Shown: piece by piece, positions 5,979 to 13,380 of the stretch
How positions within the stretch are numbered: the stretch's first letter is position 1
How the letters are laid out: the number at the start of each line of letters is the position of its first letter
Assembly: GCA_001818435.1 (NCBI GenBank)
Contig: MHKO01000047.1
Location: 13,266 to 32,678 of the forward strand
Source of the DNA: Candidatus Komeilibacteria bacterium RIFCSPLOWO2_02_FULL_48_11
GTDB taxonomy: Bacteria > Patescibacteriota > Patescibacteriia > UBA2169
Direction of reading: 5' to 3'
Length of the DNA: 19,413 nucleotides
Translations under genes and position numbers: made by a program
The notes under the pieces: model-generated
The model's database searches: none
Told to the model about the DNA's origin: nothing
The model's input: only the letters and a program-made list of their open reading frames with translations

Positions 5979-6257
5979 ATGAAGTATTATGAATGGAACC
6001 AAGAAAAAAATGAAGCCTTAAAAGCGCTAAGAGAAGTTGGTTTTGAGCAAATTGTCGAAATTATCGGAACCGGAAAAGATTTACTGGACGTAATACCCCA
6101 TCCTAATAAACGAAAATATCCTGGTCAGAGAATGTATGTCGTTAATATCGGCGGATATGCGTATTTGGTTCCATTTGTAGAAACCAGCGAGAAAGTATTT
6201 TTAAAAACAATCATTCCCAGTCGTAAAGCCACTAAAAAATACATTATTAAGCCATAA
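5979..6257 (+). CDS. BrnT-like toxin
   Basis: A 92-aa protein that opens MKYYEWNQEKNEALKALREV, the usual N-terminus of a BrnT-like toxin group that is distinct from the classic BrnT at 4534. Further landmarks are the DLLDVIPHPNKRKYPGQRMY block, IGGYAYLVPFVE, and the closing FLKTIIPSRKATKKY, highly characteristic of this group and equivalent in place to the IRIISAR ending of classic BrnT. It probably has a RelE-like RNase fold. The antitoxin gene starts 3 bases after its stop. Translation is probably leaderless. Function is inferred from family and pairing. Confidence 0.8.
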   Translation: MKYYEWNQEKNEALKALREVGFEQIVEIIGTGKDLLDVIPHPNKRKYPGQRMYVVNIGGYAYLVPFVETSEKVFLKTIIPSRKATKKYIIKP

Positions 6258-6260
6258 GTT

Positions 6261-6539
6261 ATGAAATATTACGAATTAGACAAGGAAGAGGAAGAAATTC
6301 TCAAAGCCTATGAAAAGGGTGAGTTCAAGAGCGTTAAGAATTTAGAGAAAGAGAAAAAACGTTATCAGCAAATTGCGCAAGCGACTTTGAATAAGACCCG
6401 TAACATTAATATCCGTTTGTCAGAGCGGGATTTGCAAAAGATTAAAGTCAAGGCCATGGAGCGGGGACTGCCTTATCAAACGCTGGTGGCCTCGGTGGTG
6501 CATCAGTATTCCAATGACCGCCTGAAGGAGTTGGCATGA
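6261..6539 (+). CDS. Ribbon-helix-helix (BrnA/CopG-like) antitoxin
   Basis: A 92-aa partner of the preceding toxin. The N-terminal ~45 residues are a charged, helical toxin-binding region (LDKEEEEILKAYEKGEFKSV). The C-terminal part, RNINIRLSERDLQKIKVKAM then GLPYQTLVASVVHQYSND, is a ribbon-helix-helix domain with the G-x-P-Y-Q-T turn that is common in these antitoxins. Its stop codon overlaps the ATG of the translin-family gene (ATGA at 6536-6539), so the three genes are translationally linked. It should repress the shared promoter. Confidence 0.82.
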   Translation: MKYYELDKEEEEILKAYEKGEFKSVKNLEKEKKRYQQIAQATLNKTRNINIRLSERDLQKIKVKAMERGLPYQTLVASVVHQYSNDRLKELA

Positions 6540-7105
6540 TATCTAAAACTCTAATCAAAAAACTTAAAGACGATTTGGAAGAGAGCGGCCGGGCTCGGTC
6601 GCGGATTATCAGCCGCACGCACGGCTTGGGCCGGGAGGCCAAGCACGCGGGTTTTAAGCTGCAGCGCGGCGAGGAAAAAGCTGCTTTGGAATCATTGCGG
6701 AACATAGAAAAGGAGCTGGTAATTTTAATTAAAGAAGCGGGGAAGTCTAATCTACGAAACGAAGGCAGTTTAAAAGCCGTGATTGAGGAATATCTGGAAT
6801 CGCTTTTTCTTTATTATATCTTGCAGAACAAGCCTTTGCCGACAAAACTGGCCTTTCCGGTCAGCGCGGATGAGCAACTCGGGGCTTTGGCTGATTTGAC
6901 CGGGGAGCTGGTGCGGGCCGCCACCTTGGAAGCATCCAAGGGCAACTTTAAGCGCATCCAGGCCTACCGCGACGCCACTGAAGAACTATTTGGGGTTTTG
7001 CTGCAAATGGACCTGCATGGTCTGTTGCGCCAGAAGCGCGATGACGCCCGGCGCAATTTAAAGAGATTAGAGGAAATAATCTACGATTTGGCCATAAAAA
7101 AATAG
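6536..7105 (+). CDS. Translin/TRAX-family RNA-binding protein
   Basis: A 189-aa, mostly helical protein of the translin family, nucleic-acid-binding proteins that form octameric cages; TRAX and archaeal members are Mg-dependent RNases. The family pattern is clear: an N-terminal helix with ESGRARSRIISRTHGLGREA, then GEEKAALESLRNIEKEL, the EEYLESLFLYYILQNKPLP helix (84-102), the ADLTGELVRAATLEASKGNF helix (119-138), and the closing LLRQKRDDARRNLKRLEEIIYDL (163-185), very like the end of human translin. E85 and E88 form an E-x-x-E pair at the position of the catalytic glutamates of TRAX, with E124 nearby, so RNase activity is possible. It starts inside the antitoxin stop codon and is followed by a terminator at 7131. 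Bacterial translins are uncommon and their function is not established. Confidence 0.85.
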   Translation: MISKTLIKKLKDDLEESGRARSRIISRTHGLGREAKHAGFKLQRGEEKAALESLRNIEKELVILIKEAGKSNLRNEGSLKAVIEEYLESLFLYYILQNKPLPTKLAFPVSADEQLGALADLTGELVRAATLEASKGNFKRIQAYRDATEELFGVLLQMDLHGLLRQKRDDARRNLKRLEEIIYDLAIKK

Positions 7106-7130
7106 TACCATTCACCCATGACCATAACCA

Positions 7131-7161
7131 CTGGAGATTTTCAACTCCAGCGTTTTTTCTT
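7131..7161 (+). terminator. Rho-independent terminator of the translin operon
   Basis: CTGGAG (7131-7136) and CTCCAG (7145-7150) form a 6-bp stem with an 8-nt loop, followed by CGTTTTTTCTT. Confidence 0.75.
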
Positions 7162-7188
7162 GCCCAAATAAAGTATTGTGCTAGTATG
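7160..7188 (+). promoter_or_regulatory. Promoter of the 7196 gene and polA; predicted leaderless
   Basis: TTGCCC (7160-7165), 17 bases, TAGTAT (7183-7188), then 7 bases to the ATG at 7196. The -35 box overlaps the end of the upstream terminator T-run. Confidence 0.5.
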
Positions 7189-7195
7189 ATATTAT

Positions 7196-7993
7196 ATGGC
7201 GTCTGCTGGCAGGCAAACTCAAGAATTAATTCAGCGTTTTGCTAACATAAGGGATAATCCTTATGTTTTTGCGGCTCAAGGCGTTTTGCCAGTTGAGGCG
7301 CCCGAGGAGAAGCGCCTGCCGCATGAGGAGGAGATTGTGCGCGAACAGCGGCTGACTTTTTTTGAGAATGACGAGGCTGTGCGCCGCCTGTTTAAAGGCG
7401 ATTTTGAGGCTTACTCCCAGGCTTTGGATAATCCGGATTTGATGATTAACCGCCTTGAGGAGCGCGTGCACGAAATTCAGGCCGACATTGAACAGCAGTC
7501 CGCGCATCAGGAAGACTTCGCGGACTGGTGGCATGACGAGTTTTGGGGCAGTGAGGCTGAGGAGCTGGACGCCGAGCCGTTTGAAGGCGAAGTTGAGCCT
7601 TTTGATGACGAGCTTTACCAGAAAGCGCAAAAATGGGCGCGCCGCCTGACTGAAGTCGGGAGCGAACGCTACGAGTCTGGCCAAAAGGACCCGGATTTAT
7701 ACCGGGTGCTGGTTAATGTTTTTTTGGTGCCAGCCAAAATAGTTTATGCCGCGTCCGACCCGCTTGATGAGATTGATGAAGAATTTGAAGAAGTTGAGAA
7801 TGAAATCAGTCTGCAGGGCTACACCTTGTGCCTGACTTTTTTACAGCGGGCGCGGGAGTCATTGAGCCGCTTGATTAAAAAGCGTCTGGCCCCGGTGTCC
7901 GAGTGGCGGGCCGGACTCTTGGCCGCGGATGAGATTGCTTTAGAGTTACAAGGGAGGATGATTGAGCTGGCTAAGAGCTTGCGGGAGGGTTAG
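7196..7993 (+). CDS. Acidic hypothetical protein upstream of polA
   Basis: A 265-aa soluble protein, not recognised. It is strongly acidic and rich in E, D, Q and A. Three parts can be seen: a helical N-terminal ~105 residues (RQTQELIQRFANIRDNPYVF; later INRLEERVHEIQADIEQQSA, likely coiled coil), an acidic linker with tryptophans (DWWHDEFWGSEAEELDAEPF, then EVEPFDDEL) and a C-terminal helical region ending in LQGRMIELAKSLREG. There is no signal peptide or membrane segment. polA starts 9 bases after its stop and the two are probably co-transcribed, so a role in DNA replication or repair is conceivable, from context only. Base composition matches polA, suggesting a resident rather than recently acquired gene. 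Confidence 0.75.
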   Translation: MASAGRQTQELIQRFANIRDNPYVFAAQGVLPVEAPEEKRLPHEEEIVREQRLTFFENDEAVRRLFKGDFEAYSQALDNPDLMINRLEERVHEIQADIEQQSAHQEDFADWWHDEFWGSEAEELDAEPFEGEVEPFDDELYQKAQKWARRLTEVGSERYESGQKDPDLYRVLVNVFLVPAKIVYAASDPLDEIDEEFEEVENEISLQGYTLCLTFLQRARESLSRLIKKRLAPVSEWRAGLLAADEIALELQGRMIELAKSLREG

Positions 7994-8002
7994 AATACAG
8001 GC

Positions 8003-10786
8003 ATGGCTGAACATAACAAAAAATTCGTAATTATTGACGGCAATGCGCTCCTCCATCGGGCTTGGCACGCTTTGCCGCCTTTGACCACCAAAGATGGCCA
8101 ATTGGTGAACGCTGTCTATGGCTTTACCGCGATTCTTTTGAACATCATCAAAGAGTTCCGCCCTGAATACGGGGCCGTGGCTTTTGATCCGCCGGGCGGC
8201 ACTTTTAGGCACGAATCTTACAAAGAATACAAAGCTACGCGCGAGAAACAACCTGATGAGCTTTACGCGCAGATTCCGCTTATAAAAGAAGTGGCGCAAT
8301 CTTTTGGTTTCCGCATTGAGGAGCACGCCCGTTTTGAGGCTGATGATGTTTTAGGCACTCTGGCGCGCCAAGCCACTGGCCACGAGGGAATCAAAACAAT
8401 TATCGTTACCGGCGACATGGATGCTTTGCAATTGGTTGATGATAAGACGGTTGTTTTTACTTTAAAAAAAGGTATCAGCGAGACAGTTACTTATGACCGA
8501 GCGGCTGTGAAAGAGCGTTATGGATTCGGCCCGGAGAAAGTGGTGGAGTACAAAGCCTTGGCTGGCGACTCGTCGGATAACATTCCGGGCGTGGCCGGGG
8601 TGGGTGAAAAAACCGCCAAAGATCTTTTGTCAAAATTTGATTCAATTGATGATATTTATAAATATCTGGAAAAAGGGGGCGGAGAGAAAATTAAGGAAAC
8701 TCTGGGTAAGAAACTCTTGTCTCACAAAAAAGAAGCTTACATGTCCCGGGAGCTGGCTACTATCCGCAAGGACATTAACCTTAAATTTTCGCCCAGCGAG
8801 TTCGCGGTTAAGCCAGCCAAGCGCGAGGAGTTGTTTGAGATTTTCCGCAAACTGGAATTCAGGTCTTTATTAAATCGCGCTCAAGCCGTGCTAGGCGGCT
8901 TACCGACCGCGGGCACAGAAGGTCCAAAATCCTCCGACGGGCGGCCCTCCTCTCCGGCGGGCGGGCAGGGGAATTTGTTTTCCGGCAAGATTGTTCCCCA
9001 GCCTGATTTCAAGATGCGGCCTGGTTATCATTTAGTTGATACAGTTGATAAAGTTGAAAAGTTGAATAAAGATTTGGCCCATGTTGAAGGGTTAGCCATT
9101 GATACCGAGACTGACAGTTTAGGGGGCTTAACTTCAAAAATGATTGGTTTATCCTTGTGCGCCAAAGCAGGGGAGGCCTATTACATTACAACTGATGTTG
9201 CTAAAAGTTTAGCCGACATTCTTAAAGACAGAGAGATAAAAAAGTACGGGCACAACATCAAGTACGATTTGGAAGTTTTACATCGCGCGGGCTTTGAAGT
9301 GAATAACATTGATTTTGACACCAAAGTGGCGGCTTATCTTTTGCATCCAACCGGGCGGAGCCACTCTTTGGATAATTTGGCGTTCGTGGAGTTAAAGCAC
9401 GAAATGGTTTCAATTGAGAGCTTAATCGGGGCCCGGGGCAAAAAGCAGATTTCTCTCCTTGATGCGCCGCTCCCCCAAGTAGCTGACTATTCAGCCGAAG
9501 ACGCGGACTATACTTTCCGCTTGGTTAGCCGGCTGGAAGCGGAGCTTAAAAAAGAGCATCTTTATAAACTATTTACCGAGATTGAAATGCCGCTTGTGCC
9601 AGTGCTGATTAAGATGGAGGAGGCAGGAGTAAAAATTGACTCCAAGTTCTTGCAAAAAATGTCAGCCAAAGTCGGCAAAGACATTATGATTTTGGAAAGT
9701 AAAATTCACCGTTTGGCCAAAAGCAAATTCAACGTCAATTCTCCGGCCCAGCTTAAAGAAGTCCTGTTTGAAAAACTTAAACTTTCCACCGAAGGCGTGG
9801 GCAAAACCAAAACCGGCTTTTCCACGGCCGCTGATGAGCTGGAAAAACTGGCTGACAAGCATCCCATCATCAATCTGATTATGGAGCACCGCGAATTGTC
9901 TAAATTGAAAAATACTTATTTAGACGCTTTGCCGGAACTGGTGAATGAGGAAACCGGAAGAGTTCATACCAGCTTTAACCAGACCGTGGCCTCAACTGGC
10001 CGGCTTTCCTCGTCTGACCCGAATCTACAGAACATTCCTATCCGCTCTCCCTTGGGCGGCGAGATACGCAAGGCTTTTATCGCGGAACCGGGATTTGTTT
10101 TAGTTTCAGCTGACTATTCCCAGATTGAATTGCGCGTGGCCGCTGACCTCTCCGGCGACAAAAAATTAATCGAGATTTTTAAGGCTGGCAAAGATATTCA
10201 TACCACCACCGCCGCTTTTGTGCACCAGATTCCAGAATCCAAAGTCACGCCGGAAATTCGGCGCACGGCCAAGGAAGTCAATTTCGGGATTCTCTACGGT
10301 ATGGGCCCGCATGGTTTGGCCCAGCGCACGGGCATGGATTATGCTCGCGCCAAAGGATTTATTGACCGCTATTTTTCCGCTTTCACGGGCTTGGCAAAAT
10401 ATCTTGAGGAAGTTAAAGACGTGGCCCGGACTCTGGGTTATGTGGAAACCAAATACGGCCGGCGCTTGCAATTGCCGGACATTAATTCCGGGGTGCAGCA
10501 AATCAGAGCCGGCGCCGAGCGCCTGGCTACCAATATGCCAATCCAGGGTACAGCGGCTGACATCATCAAAATGGCCATGATTGAGATTGACCGCGGTTTG
10601 TATAAAATCAGTCCCAAATCTAGGATGCTGATGCAGGTGCATGATGAGCTGGTGTTTGAAGCGCCAAAAGATGATGTCCACAAAGTCTCCAAGTTTGTGG
10701 AACAAAGTATGGAATCGGTGGCTAAATTAAAAGTTCCGGTTAATGCCGATGTGCATAGCGGGGAGAATTGGCAGGAAGCTCATTAG
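8003..10786 (+). CDS. polA: DNA polymerase I with 5' nuclease and intact proofreading domains
   Basis: A complete 927-aa Pol I for Okazaki fragment processing and repair synthesis. Domain order: 5'-3' nuclease (about 1-295; IIDGNALLHRAWHALPP, FEADDVLGTL, TGDMDALQLV, GDSSDNIPGVAGVGEKTA), a low-complexity linker (about 300-330), a 3'-5' exonuclease and the polymerase. Proofreading looks functional: DTE at D367/E369, GHNIKYD with D422, and YSAED with Y496/D500. Polymerase motif A is SADYSQIELR (D704), motif B RRTAKEVNFGILYG (R754, K757, F761, Y765) and motif C QVHDELVFE (D881), so all catalytic residues are present. F761 at the sugar-selectivity position predicts discrimination against dideoxynucleotides. 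A GGGAGG upstream may serve as ribosome-binding site. The stop is 2 bases before the inverted-repeat element at 10789. Confidence 0.98.
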   Translation: MAEHNKKFVIIDGNALLHRAWHALPPLTTKDGQLVNAVYGFTAILLNIIKEFRPEYGAVAFDPPGGTFRHESYKEYKATREKQPDELYAQIPLIKEVAQSFGFRIEEHARFEADDVLGTLARQATGHEGIKTIIVTGDMDALQLVDDKTVVFTLKKGISETVTYDRAAVKERYGFGPEKVVEYKALAGDSSDNIPGVAGVGEKTAKDLLSKFDSIDDIYKYLEKGGGEKIKETLGKKLLSHKKEAYMSRELATIRKDINLKFSPSEFAVKPAKREELFEIFRKLEFRSLLNRAQAVLGGLPTAGTEGPKSSDGRPSSPAGGQGNLFSGKIVPQPDFKMRPGYHLVDTVDKVEKLNKDLAHVEGLAIDTETDSLGGLTSKMIGLSLCAKAGEAYYITTDVAKSLADILKDREIKKYGHNIKYDLEVLHRAGFEVNNIDFDTKVAAYLLHPTGRSHSLDNLAFVELKHEMVSIESLIGARGKKQISLLDAPLPQVADYSAEDADYTFRLVSRLEAELKKEHLYKLFTEIEMPLVPVLIKMEEAGVKIDSKFLQKMSAKVGKDIMILESKIHRLAKSKFNVNSPAQLKEVLFEKLKLSTEGVGKTKTGFSTAADELEKLADKHPIINLIMEHRELSKLKNTYLDALPELVNEETGRVHTSFNQTVASTGRLSSSDPNLQNIPIRSPLGGEIRKAFIAEPGFVLVSADYSQIELRVAADLSGDKKLIEIFKAGKDIHTTTAAFVHQIPESKVTPEIRRTAKEVNFGILYGMGPHGLAQRTGMDYARAKGFIDRYFSAFTGLAKYLEEVKDVARTLGYVETKYGRRLQLPDINSGVQQIRAGAERLATNMPIQGTAADIIKMAMIEIDRGLYKISPKSRMLMQVHDELVFEAPKDDVHKVSKFVEQSMESVAKLKVPVNADVHSGENWQEAH

Positions 10787-10788
10787 AT

Positions 10789-11248
10789 TCCCACAAATTA
10801 CAAATACGCTACAAATCTACAAATATGGAGGAGGATAAAGTCATTTACAAAGAATTAAGTTACGAGCTGGTTGGCATTCTTTATGATGTCTACAATGAAT
10901 TAGGCTATGGCCACCCGGAGCGATACTACCAAAAAGCCATTGCCGTGGCGCTGCAACGGAACAACCTGCTTTTTAAAGAGCAAGTGCCGTATGTTCTCAA
11001 ATACAAAAACAAGGTAATTGGCAGATATTTTCTTGATTTTTTGATTGATGATAAAATCGTGTTGGAATTAAAAAAAGACGGCCGTTTTGCCAAGAAAAAC
11101 ATCGAGCAAGTCAAGAGCTATTTGCAGGCAACCAACATGAAATTGGCAATCTTGGCTAATTTTACGCCAGAAGGAGTAAAATTTTTACGAGTGCTGAATA
11201 TCAAATAGATCCATTTGTAGATTTGTAGCGTATTTGTAATTCGTGGGA
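10789..11248. mobile_element. GxxExxY cassette: one gene between 36-bp inverted repeats
   Basis: The 36-bp arms at 10789-10824 and 11213-11248 are inverted repeats with a single mismatch. The ATG of the enclosed gene is the very next base after the left arm, and the right arm starts 4 bases after its stop. Each arm is built of ACAAAT-type sub-repeats. The 460-bp unit fits exactly between the polA stop and the region before holA, as an inserted cassette would. A gene-less relative with the same arm length is at 341-436. Confidence 0.7.
10825..11208 (+). CDS. GxxExxY protein, PD-(D/E)XK nuclease-like
   Basis: A 127-aa protein of the GxxExxY family, assigned to the PD-(D/E)XK nuclease superfamily; function is not settled. 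The N-terminal helix YELVGILYDVYNELGYGHPE leads into the name-giving motif G-H-P-E-R-Y-Y (29-35), and KAIAVALQRNNLLFKEQ follows. The putative nuclease core is GRYFLDFLIDDKIVLELKK: D71, then E81-L-K83, the D...ExK pattern with both metal-ligand acids and the lysine present. QVKSYLQATNMKLAILANF is the conserved following helix and strand. The start is placed at the ATG abutting the left inverted repeat; an in-frame upstream start would lie within polA and translate the repeat. Since the gene exactly fills the space between the repeats, it is likely either the mobility protein of the element or its cargo. Confidence 0.85.
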   Translation: MEEDKVIYKELSYELVGILYDVYNELGYGHPERYYQKAIAVALQRNNLLFKEQVPYVLKYKNKVIGRYFLDFLIDDKIVLELKKDGRFAKKNIEQVKSYLQATNMKLAILANFTPEGVKFLRVLNIK

Positions 11249-11279
11249 GTTTTGTGCTTTCGTATTAATTTAGTATCGC

Positions 11280-12206
11280 ATGTTAATTTTCATCCATGGC
11301 GAGGATTTGTACAGCTCGCAACAATATCTAGAGAGCGTAATTTTTGACTTTAAAACTAAGCACACGGGAAGCGTGCATGTTTTTCGCGCCACGGAGAATT
11401 CGTGGGAAGAGATGGCGAGCGTGATTGCCGGCAGCGGGTTGTTTAGTACCAAGAAGCTGGTGGTTTTAAAGAATATTTTGGCTGAAAAAGAAATCCGCGA
11501 GGCTTTGGATTCTTTTTTGAAAGATTCGTCTTTGGACGCGGACACAACTTTGGTTATTTACCAGTCAGGCACGGTTGATAAGCGCTTGGGATTGGTAGGG
11601 CGCTTAATCAAAGAAGTCGAGAACAAGGAGTTTGCTTTGTTGAGCCCTTTGGAAGTGGAACGGTTCATAACCAAGCGCGCCCAAGAGCTGGGCAAGGCCA
11701 TTGAACATCCGGCCGCTCAAATGCTTGCCGGAATCACAGGCAGTGATTTGTGGCGCGCCAGTTCTGAAGTTGACAAGCTGGCACATTCAGTCATGAATGT
11801 TATTACTGCCGCGGATGTCCGGGCCGGGGTGGCTGGTAATCTTAACGACAACATCTGGCAGTTTGTGGATGCCGTGGGTTTGGGCAATAAAAAACATGCG
11901 CTCATGCTTTTGGAACAGCAGTTCCTTTCCGGCGCCGAGCCGCTGTATCTCTTGTCCATGGTTATCCGCCAAGTCCGCTTGCTTCTGGCCATGTCCGGGA
12001 GCCAGGGCAGCGACGCGGAATTGGCCAGCGCGCTGTCGCTCCACCCGTTTGTGGTAAAAAAATCGCGCCAGCAGGCGCGCAATTCCTCGGTTATCCGTTT
12101 AGCCAGCATTTACCAGGCCTTAGTCCGTCTGGACGCGGCTTTAAAATCCGGTCGTGGCGAGCCGCGGCTGTTGTTCACGGTGTTGCTGGATAGTATTTTA
12201 AAGTAG
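11280..12206 (+). CDS. holA: DNA polymerase III delta subunit
   Basis: At 308 aa this fits HolA, the clamp-loader subunit that opens the sliding clamp. The N-terminal MLIFIHGEDLYSSQQYL matches the degenerate P-loop start of the family. The SGLFSTKKLVVLKNIL segment (the region that contacts the clamp in known structures) and TTLVIYQSGTVDKRLGLVGRL follow. The most diagnostic part is NIWQFVDAVGLGNKKHALML then LEPLYLLS-like GAEPLYLLSMVIRQVRLLLAM, and the C-terminal collar domain ends with LDAALKSGRGEPRLLFTVLL. Its stop codon overlaps by 2 bases the left arm of the palindrome at 12205. It follows polA and the GxxExxY cassette; the cassette arm lies about 30 bases upstream of the start, and no clear ribosome-binding site is visible. 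Confidence 0.93.
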   Translation: MLIFIHGEDLYSSQQYLESVIFDFKTKHTGSVHVFRATENSWEEMASVIAGSGLFSTKKLVVLKNILAEKEIREALDSFLKDSSLDADTTLVIYQSGTVDKRLGLVGRLIKEVENKEFALLSPLEVERFITKRAQELGKAIEHPAAQMLAGITGSDLWRASSEVDKLAHSVMNVITAADVRAGVAGNLNDNIWQFVDAVGLGNKKHALMLLEQQFLSGAEPLYLLSMVIRQVRLLLAMSGSQGSDAELASALSLHPFVVKKSRQQARNSSVIRLASIYQALVRLDAALKSGRGEPRLLFTVLLDSILK

Positions 12207-12330
12207 AAGCGGATAAACGCGGATGACCACGCGGATTTACGCTGATTACCAAAACACGCTCCATTATAATAAGGAACGTGTTTTAAAAGTCTGCGTTTTT
12301 CCGCGTCACTATCCGCGTTTATCCGCTTCT
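12205..12330. repeat. Long palindrome shared by the 3' ends of holA and rpsT
   Basis: Arms 12205-12235 and 12300-12330 are inverted repeats; the outer 20 bases are identical (AGAAGCGGATAAACGCGGAT). An inner hairpin, AAAACACG (12251-12258) with CGTGTTTT (12277-12284), sits in the centre. The left arm begins in the holA stop codon and the right arm encodes the last codons and stop of rpsT. It probably acts as a bidirectional terminator, and the type of sequence suggests a dispersed repeat. Confidence 0.8.
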
Positions 12331-12587
12331 ATTTTCTTAATGGCTGCGAAGACTCGGGATTTTTTGCGAGCCGCTTTATTGCGGTGAATAATATGTTTGG
12401 CAGCGGCTTTGTCCAGAATTTTAACCGCTTCTTGAGCCGCGGCGCGCGCAGCCACGATGTCCTTGGATTGCAGGGCCTTGGTTACTTTCTTTAAGGCATC
12501 TTTAATATTGCTTTTAGCTGAGCGGTTGCGGGCCGTGCGCTTCTTGGTTTTGCGCAGTTCTTTGACGGCTGACTGTTTGATGGGCAT
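12309..12587 (-). CDS. rpsT: 30S ribosomal protein S20
   Basis: A 92-aa basic, all-helical S20, which binds the 5' domain of 16S rRNA. MPIKQSAVKELRKTKKRTAR and NRSAKSNIKDALKKVTKAL give the family N-terminal half. The second half has EAVKILDKAAAKHIIHRNKAARKKSR, the classic S20 signature ending in H-x-N-K-A-A-R-x-K-S-R. The length is normal. The last residues, EADKRG and the stop, are encoded by one arm of the palindrome at 12205-12330, so the end of the protein derives from repeat DNA. A strong promoter of its own lies between it and gmk. There is no Shine-Dalgarno before the ATG. Confidence 0.95.
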   Translation of the reverse strand: MPIKQSAVKELRKTKKRTARNRSAKSNIKDALKKVTKALQSKDIVAARAAAQEAVKILDKAAAKHIIHRNKAARKKSRVFAAIKKIEADKRG

Positions 12588-12629
12588 AGGTTAGGTAGAT
12601 AGGAATTTAGGTAGTTAAATAATAGGTGG

Positions 12630-12658
12630 ATACTACAGTACGCTATAGATATTGTCAA
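12630..12658 (-). promoter_or_regulatory. rpsT promoter
   Basis: On the minus strand, TTGACA (12658-12653), 17 bases, TAGTAT (12635-12630). It begins right after the gmk stop and gives a leader of about 36 nt. Confidence 0.7.
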
Positions 12659-12662
12659 ATTG

Positions 12663-13247
12663 TTACATTGTTGCGTAGCCTTCTTTTTTGATAATCTCAA
12701 CCACCTTATGAACCGTCTGTTCTAATTTGCCCTCCTCGTTCACAACAGAATAATCATAAAGGTCCCGATGCTTGAGGAATTCCTGGCTGTAGCTGATGCG
12801 GTCCTGAATTTCCTGTTCAGTCTGTTGGCCACGCGTCTCGGAGCGTTGGATTAGGGTGGCGATGTCTGGTGGTTCTATTAAAATAGCCAGAACATCAGTC
12901 ATTGTTTTTTTAACTGTCTGCACTCCTTTCCACTCTATTTTCCAGACACCAATTTTATCCTTAAGCGCTTTGACTCTGGCTAGTTCAGTTTTGGTAACAC
13001 CATAATACTTGCCATTATCAACTTGGGCCCATTCAGCCAGTTCGTCTTTGTCAATTAATTCCTTAAACGTTGGCTCATCAATAAAATAATAAGGGTTACC
13101 TTCAGATTCGCTTTCTCGTTTAGGCCGCGTGACCGTAGTAATAACGCTCTCAATTGGCAGTCCGCGCTCAATCAGGCTGTTGATGACCGCGTCTTTGCCA
13201 GAACCCGACGGGCCGGAGATGATGATGAGATTGGAGGAGTGGGGCAT
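12663..13247 (-). CDS. gmk: Guanylate kinase (diverged)
   Basis: A 194-aa NMP kinase of the guanylate kinase family (GMP + ATP to GDP + ADP). The P-loop is GPSGSGKDA (12-20), with D19 where G, S or T is usual. The GMP-binding segment VTRPKRESESEGNPYYFID matches the TTRPPRxGExxGxxYxFV pattern of Gmk, and AEWAQVDNGKYYGVTK matches the EWAxVxGNxYGT block. The usual D-V-Q-G segment is replaced by IEWKGVQTVKK, and the lid region ERSETRGQQTEQEIQDRI-like stretch keeps its arginines. The divergence leaves some doubt about exact substrate use, but no other family fits. The copy R2 repeat separates it from the upstream pseudouridine synthase gene. Confidence 0.88.
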   Translation of the reverse strand: MPHSSNLIIISGPSGSGKDAVINSLIERGLPIESVITTVTRPKRESESEGNPYYFIDEPTFKELIDKDELAEWAQVDNGKYYGVTKTELARVKALKDKIGVWKIEWKGVQTVKKTMTDVLAILIEPPDIATLIQRSETRGQQTEQEIQDRISYSQEFLKHRDLYDYSVVNEEGKLEQTVHKVVEIIKKEGYATM

Positions 13248-13259
13248 ATTTTAGAAACT

Positions 13260-13374
13260 GTCATTCCGACCGACCCGCCGTACTCGGCGGGGAGTGGAGG
13301 AATCCCTTATATGCGGATAAACCAAGTACAAGGGATCCCTCGGCTCCGCTTCGCTTCGCTTCGCTCGGGATGAC
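13260..13374. repeat. Palindromic element family, copy R2
   Basis: 115 bp between gmk and the pseudouridine synthase gene, with ends GTCATTCCGA and TCGGGATGAC. Its left half is nearly identical to R4 at 16033 (both have GACCGACCCGCCGTACTCGG). The right half carries CTTCGCTTCGCTTCGCTCGG, a short tandem expansion of CTTCG. Confidence 0.85.
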
Positions 13375-13380
13375 ATGGTA

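Noticed and set aside
8930..8985. GC-rich linker of polA (GRPSSPAGGQGN) as a third in-frame palindromic insertion
   Set aside because: The repeated GGCGGGCGG-type segments are direct, not inverted, and a variable low-complexity linker is normal at this place in Pol I; no inverted ends were seen.
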